In this document: positions 57,195 to 64,000 of the stretch, one piece after another | How positions within the stretch are numbered: position 1 is the first letter of the stretch | Layout: each line of letters opens with the position of its first letter | Assembly: GCF_016836705.1 (NCBI RefSeq) | Contig: NZ_JAFCGY010000001.1 | Coordinates: 1,302,001-1,366,000 of the forward strand | Source of the DNA: Mesorhizobium caraganae | Lineage (GTDB): Bacteria; Pseudomonadota; Alphaproteobacteria; Rhizobiales; Rhizobiaceae | Length of the DNA stretch: 64,000 bases | Reading direction: 5' to 3' | Made by a program: the position numbers and the translations under genes | The notes under the pieces: generated by a model | The model's database searches: none | What the model saw: only the letters and a program-made list of their open reading frames with translations | Told to the model about the DNA's origin: nothing

Positions 57195-58111
57195 GTATCG
57201 CGACCGTCCAGACCCGTCGTGACTGGCTGCTCAGCGATCGGCCGGCCTCGCGCATGCAGGCAAGGCTCGGCCGCGCCTATGTCGCCTGGCGGCGCTTTTC
57301 CGCCAACCGGCTGGCGTTTCTTGGCCTGCTGATCATCATCGCCTTGCTGGTGGTCGCTGCCTTCGCCGATGTGCTGGCGCCCTATTCGCCGACCGTCGGC
57401 GATTTGAAGAACGCGCGGCTTTTAGCGCCGAGCAGCGCGCATTGGTTCGGCACCGACGATCTCGGCCGCGATATCTATTCTCGCATTCTCTTTGGCTCGC
57501 GATGGACGCTCTATGTCGTCACCCTCGTCGCCATCATCGCAGCCCCCATCGGCCTTGTGGTCGGCACCGTCGCCGGCTATGCCGGCGGCTGGACCGATGC
57601 CATTCTGATGCGCATCACGGATATCTTTCTTGCCTTCCCCAAGCTGATCCTGGCGCTGGCCTTTGTCGCAGCACTTGGACCAGGCATCGAAAACGCCGTG
57701 CTCGCCATCGCCATCACCTCCTGGCCGCCTTACGCCCGAATTGCCCGTGCCGAAACGATGACGGTTCGCAACTCGGATTACATCAAGGCGGTGCAGTTGA
57801 TGGGCGCCTCGCCGTTCCGCATCGTGCTGCGCCACATCATGCCGCTCTGCATCTCCTCGCTGATCATCAGGGTGACGCTCGACATGGCCGGCATCATCCT
57901 CACTGCCGCCGGTCTCGGCTTCCTCGGCCTCGGCGCGCAGCCGCCGCTGCCGGAATGGGGCACCATGATCGCATCCGGCCGCCGCTTCGTGCTCGATCAG
58001 TGGTGGGTTGCCGGCGCGCCGGGCTTCGCCATCCTGATCGTCAGCCTAGGCTTCAACCTGCTCGGCGACGGTTTGCGCGACGCGCTCGATCCAAGGAGCG
58101 GGGACCAATGA
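57191..58111 (+). CDS. ABC transporter permease (DppC type), second peptide transporter
   Basis: A 306-aa permease starting MSIATVQTRRDWLLSDRP. First span NRLAFLGLLIIIALLVVAAF, DppC hallmark HWFGTDDLGRDIYSRILFG, and EAA loop SDYIKAVQLMGASPFRIVLR are all clear. The frame is open much further upstream only as the shadow of the previous gene. It overlaps the next ATPase gene by 4 nt. Confidence 0.94.
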   Translation: MSIATVQTRRDWLLSDRPASRMQARLGRAYVAWRRFSANRLAFLGLLIIIALLVVAAFADVLAPYSPTVGDLKNARLLAPSSAHWFGTDDLGRDIYSRILFGSRWTLYVVTLVAIIAAPIGLVVGTVAGYAGGWTDAILMRITDIFLAFPKLILALAFVAALGPGIENAVLAIAITSWPPYARIARAETMTVRNSDYIKAVQLMGASPFRIVLRHIMPLCISSLIIRVTLDMAGIILTAAGLGFLGLGAQPPLPEWGTMIASGRRFVLDQWWVAGAPGFAILIVSLGFNLLGDGLRDALDPRSGDQ

Positions 58112-58953
58112 GCGACGCGACAGGCACATTGCTGGAGGTCGACGATCTGCGCGTCGATTTCCCGACCCGCACCGGCCTTGTCCAGGCGGTGCGCGGCGTC
58201 TCCTTCTCGCTCGGCCGCGAGCGGTTGGGCATTGTCGGCGAAAGCGGTTCCGGAAAGTCGCAGACCGGCCGCGCCATTATGGGGCTGACGCCGCCGCAGG
58301 CCCTTGTGTCGGCGAAGAAGCTCGCCCTCGACGGCATCGACCTTCTGGCCATGCCGGCCCGCCAGCGCCGGGCGCTGCGCGGAAAGCGCATTGCCATGAT
58401 CCTGCAGGATCCGAAATATTCGCTCGACCCGGTGATGAGCATCGGCCGCCAGATCGTCGAGACGCTGCGCACGCATGAGAAGGTCTCCAAGGGGGAGGCG
58501 CGCGAGCGGGCGCTGGCGATGCTGGAAGCGGTGCAAATCCGCGACCCGGCGCGCGTCTTCGACCTGCATCCGCACGAGGTCTCCGGCGGCATGGGCCAGC
58601 GCGCCATGATCGCCATGATGCTGATTGCAGGGCCGGAACTGATGATCGCCGACGAGCCGACCTCGGCGCTCGACGTCACCGTGCAGCTCGACGTGCTCGG
58701 CATCCTCGACCGGCTGGTCAGCGAGCGCGGCATGGGGCTGATCTTCATCTCGCATGATCTGCGGCTGGTTGCCTCCTTCTGCGACCGCGTCATTGTCATG
58801 TATGCCGGCAAGGTGGTCGAACAGCTCAAGGCCTCGGAATTGCGCGAAGCCCAGCATCCCTACACGCGCGGCCTGCTCAACTGCATGCCCAAGATCGGTT
58901 ACGAACGCCATCCGCTGCCGGTGCTCGACCGCAAGCCGGAGTGGGCGGCATGA
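58108..58953 (+). CDS. ABC transporter ATP-binding protein (DppD type), second peptide transporter
   Basis: A 281-aa ATPase with Walker [14 protein letters not shown], signature VSGGMGQRAMIAM (Met where Gln is usual after SGG) and Walker [27 protein letters not shown] corresponds to the Q-loop. The C-terminus ends at DRKPEWAA without a Cys-rich tail. Start 58108 is fixed by the ATGA overlap and by AAGGAG upstream. Confidence 0.94.
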   Translation: MSDATGTLLEVDDLRVDFPTRTGLVQAVRGVSFSLGRERLGIVGESGSGKSQTGRAIMGLTPPQALVSAKKLALDGIDLLAMPARQRRALRGKRIAMILQDPKYSLDPVMSIGRQIVETLRTHEKVSKGEARERALAMLEAVQIRDPARVFDLHPHEVSGGMGQRAMIAMMLIAGPELMIADEPTSALDVTVQLDVLGILDRLVSERGMGLIFISHDLRLVASFCDRVIVMYAGKVVEQLKASELREAQHPYTRGLLNCMPKIGYERHPLPVLDRKPEWAA

Positions 58954-59696
58954 CACCAGCCATTTCCATCGACGGGCTGGCGGTGGTGTTCGACCGTTTT
59001 CGCGCGCTGAAGGGTGTCAGCCTGGAGGTGCAGTCGGGTGATTCCTTCGGCCTGGTCGGCGAGAGCGGTTCCGGCAAGTCCACGCTCCTCAAGGCGATTG
59101 CCGGTCTCGTGCCGGCAGCGTCCGGAACTATCACCGTCAACGGCAAGACACTCGGCGCCCGCCGCGACAAGGCCTTTTATCGCGAAGTGCAAATGGTCTT
59201 CCAGGACCCGTATGGCTCGTTGCACCCGCGCCAGACCGTCGACCGCCTGCTGCAGGAGCCGCTCGCCATTCACGGCTTTGCCGACGGCGAACAGCGTATC
59301 CAGCGCGCACTGGACGAGGTCGGCCTCGGCAACGGCTTCCGCTTCCGCTACGCGCATCAATTGTCCGGCGGCCAGCGCCAGCGCGTGGCAATCGCGCGAG
59401 CGCTCATCCTCGAGCCCTCGATCCTGTTGCTCGACGAGCCGACCTCGGCGCTCGACGCCTCGGTGCAGGCCGAAGTGCTCAATCTGCTGGAAGAGGTCCG
59501 CCGGCGGCGCAAACTGACCTTCCTGATGGTCAGCCACGACCTCGCCATCATCACCCATATGTGCGAACGGCTGATGGTGATGCAGAGCGGCGAGGCGGTG
59601 GAAAATCTCACCGCAAGCCAGTTGATCGGGCACCGGGTGACCATGGATTATACGCGCAACCTGTTGAGGGCGAGCGAGGGGTTTGTAAGGACGTAG
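58950..59696 (+). CDS. ABC transporter ATP-binding protein (DppF type), second peptide transporter
   Basis: A 248-aa ATPase with Walker [31 protein letters not shown], signature [14 protein letters not shown] and Walker [13 protein letters not shown]. It is among the shortest DppF-type proteins, because the whole C-terminal extension is missing after MDYTRNLLRASEG. The ATG at 58950 overlaps the previous stop (ATGA). It ends the operon; the palindromic element copy B follows. Confidence 0.93.
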   Translation: MTPAISIDGLAVVFDRFRALKGVSLEVQSGDSFGLVGESGSGKSTLLKAIAGLVPAASGTITVNGKTLGARRDKAFYREVQMVFQDPYGSLHPRQTVDRLLQEPLAIHGFADGEQRIQRALDEVGLGNGFRFRYAHQLSGGQRQRVAIARALILEPSILLLDEPTSALDASVQAEVLNLLEEVRRRRKLTFLMVSHDLAIITHMCERLMVMQSGEAVENLTASQLIGHRVTMDYTRNLLRASEGFVRT

Positions 59697-59720
59697 CAGG
59701 TCGACGTCGCGATCTGTCGC

Positions 59721-59882
59721 GCCCCCCTCTGGCCTGCCGGCCATCTCCCCCACGGGTGGGGAGATTAGCTGTCATCGCGGTTTTCGCAAATCACCGGTGT
59801 TGTAGGCGCGGCGCCGAAACCACTGCTCTCCCCCCTCGTGGGGGAGATGTCCGGCAGGACAGAGGGGGGTGCGAAGGAACGC
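59721..59882. repeat. Palindromic intergenic element, copy B
   Basis: The same element as copy A: the right arm shares GGGGGAGATGTCCGGCAGGA and the following GAAGGAACGC. The left arm (59721-59765) carries substitutions (GGCCTGCCGGCC instead of GTCCTGCCGGAC), so its inverted repeat is imperfect. The centre shares TGTCATCGC and AATCACC with copy A. It fills the gap between two convergent operons and could act as a bidirectional terminator. Confidence 0.92.
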
Positions 59883-59891
59883 GACCTTGCC

Positions 59892-62800
59892 TTACGTCTC
59901 CGCAACAGCAGCGCTTTCCACCACGGCGTTGTCTGCCTCCGCCTTTGGCTCCTTGATCCGGAACCACGTCACATAGAGCGCCGGCAGGAACAGCAGCGTA
60001 ATCGCCGTGCCGGCGATGATGCCGCCCATCATGGCATAGGCCATCGGCCCCCAGAACACTTCGCGCGCGATCGGGATCAGCGCCAGGCTCGCCGCCGCCG
60101 CCGTCAGCGCGATCGGGCGCATGCGGTGCTCGGTGGCCTCGATCACCGCTTCCCAGCGGTCCTTGCCCTCAGCGACCAAATCCTCGATCTGCACAATCAG
60201 GATGACCGAGTTGCGGATCAGGATGCCGATCAGCGCCAGCACGCCGAGAATGGCAACGAAGCCGAGCGGCGCGCCGCTCGGCACCAGGGCCGCTACCACG
60301 CCGATCAGCCCGAGCGGCGCAACCGCCACCACCAGGAACAGGCGCTGGAAGCTCTGCAGCTGGATCATCAGGATGGTCGCCATGACGAACAGCATCAGCG
60401 GCACCACGGCGGCGATCGGTCCCTGGCTTTTGACGCTTTCCTCGACCGAGCCGGCGGTTGCGACCGAGTAGCCCGGCGGCAGCTTGGCGATGAAGGCGTC
60501 GACCGACGGCTTCAATTCGTTGACGACGGTTGCCGGCAGCACATCGCCGACCAGGCCGGCGCGCACGGTAATGGTCGGAATGCGGTTGCGCCGCCACACC
60601 GTCGGCTGTTCGAGGTCGTAGCGGAAGTTCGCCACCGCTGCGAGCGGGATCGCCTCGCCATTGCCGGTCGGCAGCTGCATGTTCTGCAACGTGTCGATCG
60701 AGCCGCGTTCTGCCTCGCGCGAGCGAGCGATGACGTTGATCAGGTAGGTGGCGTCGCGCACCTGGGTGATGGTGGCGCCGCCGACCGTGCTGTTCAGCGC
60801 GCTGGCGATGTCGGAGGAGGTGATGCCGAGCTGGCGCGCCTTGTCCTGCAGCACATCGACCCTCAACACACGCTGCGGCTCATTCCAGTCGAAAGTCGGC
60901 GCCGCCAGCTTCGTATTGACCGAGATCAGGCCGGCAAATTGCTGCGCCAGGTCGCGCACCTTCTGGATGTCGGGTCCGCCGACGCGGTATTGCACCGGGC
61001 GCCCGACCGGCGGCCCGAGTTCGAGCGGCTTGACGAAGGCATCGGTGCCGACGAACTCCTCGCGCAGCAGTTTCTCCAGCACCGGCTTCAGCCGGTTGCG
61101 CGCCTCGATGCTCTTGGTGACGATGACGGTCTGGCCGAAATAGGGATTGGCCGGCTGCACGTCGAAGGCGAGCAGGAAGCGCACCGCGCCCTGGCCGATA
61201 TAGGACGAGAAATGGTCGACGTCGGGATTGCCGGCCAGCGCCCGGCCTTCGAAGCGCTCGATCTGGTCGCGCGTCTCGGTGACCGACGAGTTCTGTGGCA
61301 GGTTCCAGTCGACGATCAATTCCGGCCGGTCCGAAGGCGGAAAGAACTGCTGCTGGACAAGGCCGAAGCCGGCTATCGAGCCGGCAAACAACAACACCGT
61401 GACGAAGATGGTCAGCCAGTGGTGTCGCACCGAGCCCACGAGAACGCGCCGGAACAGGCTGGTGAAGCGTCCGGGCTTTTCATGATGTTGCTTCATCGTC
61501 GCCGGCAGGATGGTGACGCCGAGCAGCGGCGCGAACAGCACCGCCACGATCCAGGACACCAGGAGCGAGACCGCAATGACGACGAACAGCGTAAACGTGT
61601 ATTCGCCGGCGGCGCTGTTGTTGAGGCCGATCGGGATGAAGCCGGCGACCGTCACCAGCGTGCCGGTCAGCATCGGGAAGGCGGTCGATGTGTAGACATA
61701 GGTCGCCGCCTTGCGCAGATTGTCGCCGACCTCCAGCCGCGCCACCATCATCTCGACCGCAATCATGGCGTCGTCGACCAATAGGCCGAGCGCGATGATC
61801 AGCGCGCCCAGCGAAATGCGCTGCAGCGAAATGCCGAGATAGGCCATGACCGTAAAGGTGATGGCCAGCACCAGCGGGATCGACAGCGCCACGACGAAGC
61901 CGGCGCGCATGCCGAGGCTGATGAAGGACACGGCAAGCACGATGGCGACCGCCTCGGCCAGCGCCCGGGTAAAGCCCGAAACGGCTTCCTCCACGATCAC
62001 CGGCTGGTCGGCGACCAGATGCACGCCGACGCCGACCGGCAGGTCGGCCAGCACCTCGTCCATTTTCTTCTCGAGGGCGGCGCCGAATTCGAGCAGGTTG
62101 GCATTGGGCTTCATGCCGATGGCGAGCCCGATCGCATCCTGGCCGTTGAAGCGGAACAGTGCCGTCGGCGGGTCTTCATAGCCGCGCCGGATCGTTGCCA
62201 CATCGCTCAGCCGGAAGAAGCGGTCGTTGACGCGCAGATTGATGCCGCGCAGGCTTTCCTCGGAGGTGAACTGGCCGCCGACCCGCACGCTGACGCGCTC
62301 GGGTCCGGATTCGACGACGCCCGACGGCGTGATAGCGTTCTGGGCTTGCAGGCTAGCCACGATCGCTTGCTGGTTGAGGCCGAGGGCTGCGATCTGGCGG
62401 GTCGAGAATTCGAGATAGATGGCTTCGTCCTGGGCGCCGACCAGATCGACCTTGCCGGCATTGGGCACAGTCAGGATCTGGGTCCTGACATCCTCGACAT
62501 AGTCGCGCAACTGGCGCGGCGTCAGCCCGTCGGAGGTGAAGGCGTAGATATTGCCGAAGACGTCGCCGAAGCGATCGTTGAAGAACGGCCCCTGCACGCC
62601 TTGCGGAAATTGGGGCGCTATGTCGTTGACCATGTTGCGCACCTGGGTCCAGTTCGACACGACATCGCGCGCCTTGGTGGTGTCCTTCAGGTTGACGAAG
62701 ATGACGGTCTTGCCCGCGGTGGTGACCGAGCGGGTGAAGTCGAGGCTGTCCAGTTCCTCGAGCTTCTTTTCGATGCGGTCGGTGACCTGCCGCACCGTCT

Positions 62801-62981
62801 CGTTGACCGAGGCACCCGGCCAATTGGCCTGGACGATCATGGTCTTGATGGTGAAGTTCGGATCTTCCTCGCGGCCGAGATTGAGGTAGGAGAAGATGCC
62901 GGCCACCACGAAGACCAGCATGAAATACCAAACCAGCGAACGGTGGCTGAGCGCCCAGTCGGAGAGATTGAAGCCCTTCAT
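59892..62981 (-). CDS. RND-family efflux permease
   Basis: A 1029-aa inner-membrane proton-driven pump of the AcrB/MexF superfamily. First span LVWYFMLVFVVAGIFSYLNL is followed by NLGREEDPNFTIKTM, typical of the smaller-ligand RND branch. The proton-relay aspartates are in GALIIALGLLVDDAMIAVEM. Twelve membrane spans with two large periplasmic loops are expected. The start shares a base with the adaptor stop (TGATG). There is no outer-membrane factor gene in the window. Substrates are unknown; drugs, solvents or organic acids are possible. Confidence 0.95.
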   Translation of the reverse strand: MKGFNLSDWALSHRSLVWYFMLVFVVAGIFSYLNLGREEDPNFTIKTMIVQANWPGASVNETVRQVTDRIEKKLEELDSLDFTRSVTTAGKTVIFVNLKDTTKARDVVSNWTQVRNMVNDIAPQFPQGVQGPFFNDRFGDVFGNIYAFTSDGLTPRQLRDYVEDVRTQILTVPNAGKVDLVGAQDEAIYLEFSTRQIAALGLNQQAIVASLQAQNAITPSGVVESGPERVSVRVGGQFTSEESLRGINLRVNDRFFRLSDVATIRRGYEDPPTALFRFNGQDAIGLAIGMKPNANLLEFGAALEKKMDEVLADLPVGVGVHLVADQPVIVEEAVSGFTRALAEAVAIVLAVSFISLGMRAGFVVALSIPLVLAITFTVMAYLGISLQRISLGALIIALGLLVDDAMIAVEMMVARLEVGDNLRKAATYVYTSTAFPMLTGTLVTVAGFIPIGLNNSAAGEYTFTLFVVIAVSLLVSWIVAVLFAPLLGVTILPATMKQHHEKPGRFTSLFRRVLVGSVRHHWLTIFVTVLLFAGSIAGFGLVQQQFFPPSDRPELIVDWNLPQNSSVTETRDQIERFEGRALAGNPDVDHFSSYIGQGAVRFLLAFDVQPANPYFGQTVIVTKSIEARNRLKPVLEKLLREEFVGTDAFVKPLELGPPVGRPVQYRVGGPDIQKVRDLAQQFAGLISVNTKLAAPTFDWNEPQRVLRVDVLQDKARQLGITSSDIASALNSTVGGATITQVRDATYLINVIARSREAERGSIDTLQNMQLPTGNGEAIPLAAVANFRYDLEQPTVWRRNRIPTITVRAGLVGDVLPATVVNELKPSVDAFIAKLPPGYSVATAGSVEESVKSQGPIAAVVPLMLFVMATILMIQLQSFQRLFLVVAVAPLGLIGVVAALVPSGAPLGFVAILGVLALIGILIRNSVILIVQIEDLVAEGKDRWEAVIEATEHRMRPIALTAAAASLALIPIAREVFWGPMAYAMMGGIIAGTAITLLFLPALYVTWFRIKEPKAEADNAVVESAAVAET

Positions 62982-64000
62982 CAGACCCCACCCTCCGGTA
63001 TTTTCACCTTCTGGCCGTCCACCAGGCTGTGGACGCCCGCGGTGACGACGCGCATCCCGGCCTCAAGTCCTTCGGCGACGATGAAGCTGGCGGCGCCCTT
63101 CGAAGCGATCTTGATGTCGCGCGTCGAGACGCTCGACGTCTTTTCATCGACGATCCAGACCTTGTCGCCGCCATTCTTCTGCAGCAGCGCCGACAGCGGC
63201 AGCTCGATCGTCGGCGCCACCTTAGCCACCCGTGTCGCCGTCACCGTCGAGCCGAGCCGGAAGGCTTGCGGCGGATCGGTGAGCGTCAGCTTGACGCGGC
63301 GGCTGCGGGTCGAACTATCGGCTTGCGGCGCGATCTCGCGCAGCGTGGCCTCGGTCTGGATCGACGGCAGCGATTGCAGGATGACCTCGAACGACGTGCC
63401 GACAGCCAGATCGCCGATCAATTGGTCGGGAATGTCGACCACCGCTTCGCGCAAATCCGAGCGCGCCACGGTGACGATGGTCTGGCCGGCCGAAACCGTC
63501 TGGCCGACCTCGGCGCCGGTGGCGGTGACGACGCCGTCGAAGTCCGAGAACAGCCTGGCATAGCCAAGCTGCTCCTGCGATTTGGCAAGCGCTGCCTTGG
63601 CCCGCTCGACGTTGGCTTCGGCCGCTTGCCTGGCCTGCTGCGCGGCATCGAAGACGGCCTGCGAGGTGTTGGCCGCGGCGAGCAACTGGCGCTGGCGGTC
63701 CTCGCTGGCGGCGGCGTTGGCGAATTGCGCCTCGGCATTGGAGAGTTCGGCCTTTGCCGCCTGTACGGCAAGCTCGAGCGCCGTCGGGTCGAGCGTGGCG
63801 ATCGTCGTGCCCTTGCTGACGATATCGCCGACCTTGACGTCGCGCGAGACGACGCGGCCGAGCAGGCGGAAGGCGAGGTCGGCGCTGACCTGCGGCTCGA
63901 TGGAGCCGGCGAAGCCGAAGGTCCGCGTCGTCTGCGGCTTGATCACCATCGACAGCACCGGCCGGATGATCTCTGGCGGCTTTTCCTGCGACTTCGAACA
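62981..64000 (-). CDS. RND efflux periplasmic adaptor lipoprotein (partial, 5' end off the right edge)
   Basis: At least 339 codons of a membrane-fusion protein. Beta-barrel and lipoyl half-motifs are visible (GRVVSRDVKVGDIVSKGTTI, then a coiled-coil hairpin rich in Ala/Gln/Glu, then FSDFDGVVTATGAEVGQTV). The reading frame continues to the very edge: the first visible codon is TGT, giving C-S-K-S-Q-E-K-P-P. This Cys is well placed to be the lipidated residue, with the signal peptide outside. A GTG at 63958 is only an internal codon. It is co-transcribed with the RND permease. Confidence 0.93.
   Translation of the reverse strand, partial: CSKSQEKPPEIIRPVLSMVIKPQTTRTFGFAGSIEPQVSADLAFRLLGRVVSRDVKVGDIVSKGTTIATLDPTALELAVQAAKAELSNAEAQFANAAASEDRQRQLLAAANTSQAVFDAAQQARQAAEANVERAKAALAKSQEQLGYARLFSDFDGVVTATGAEVGQTVSAGQTIVTVARSDLREAVVDIPDQLIGDLAVGTSFEVILQSLPSIQTEATLREIAPQADSSTRSRRVKLTLTDPPQAFRLGSTVTATRVAKVAPTIELPLSALLQKNGGDKVWIVDEKTSSVSTRDIKIASKGAASFIVAEGLEAGMRVVTAGVHSLVDGQKVKIPEGGV

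Noticed and set aside
59838..61784. A 648-codon plus-strand open frame over the RND permease
   Set aside because: Antisense shadow with low-complexity His/Arg/Asp content; the minus-strand RND protein is unambiguous.

Overview
The window is a 64-kb, high-GC, gene-dense piece of a chromosome from an alphaproteobacterium of the order Hyphomicrobiales (Rhizobiales), most likely Mesorhizobium or a close relative. This rests on the gene content: an fdsGBA formate dehydrogenase, a CycM-type membrane-anchored cytochrome c next to kdsB-pheA, an ffs-dnaX-ybaB-recR block, a LigC-type ligase cassette and many peptide ABC transporters. It also rests on a long palindromic intergenic repeat of the kind scattered through rhizobial genomes. 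No phage, plasmid or transposase gene was seen.

Left part (1-18 kb), mostly central metabolism. An NAD-linked formate dehydrogenase operon (fdsGBA, minus strand, fdsA running off the left edge) lies downstream of its own LysR-type regulator, with a near-perfect T-N11-A operator between them. Then come a cysteine-free Mrp/ApbC P-loop ATPase, a CoxG-like protein, a sugar-acid dehydratase of the IlvD/Edd family, an MttB-like methyltransferase (non-pyrrolysine) next to a MocR regulator, pgi with an overlapping HAD phosphatase, and a long-chain acyl-CoA ligase with a histone-H1-like Ala/Lys/Pro tail coupled to a small methyltransferase.

Middle part (18-44 kb). A complete dppABCDF peptide importer is followed by a tightly overlapping four-gene polysaccharide operon (acyltransferase, two GT2 glycosyltransferases, ABC exporter). 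Its promoter end faces an AT-rich gene-free stretch and a tRNA-Thr(CGT). Next are a one-TM protein with a Gln/Thr repeat, an ATP-dependent DNA ligase plus its MBL-fold exonuclease partner, a TPR-methyltransferase, a small lipoprotein, a glyoxylate/hydroxypyruvate reductase, and a yejABEF-type importer with two tandem substrate-binding proteins.

Right part (44-64 kb). Housekeeping genes (cytochrome c, kdsB, pheA, a Dabb protein, nudC, a HIT protein, the 4.5S SRP RNA, dnaX, ybaB, a cell-wall hydrolase, recR, a lytic transglycosylase) are followed by a second complete peptide ABC importer and by an RND efflux permease with its lipoprotein adaptor, cut by the right edge.

The most interesting non-gene structures are: two copies of a ~165-bp palindromic element, one of which appears to provide the ribosome-binding site and start codon of the lytic transglycosylase gene and could also hide them in a hairpin; three tandem 22-nt hairpins with GNA triloops upstream of pgi; and the fds operator. 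I did not find a convincing new defence or secretion system.
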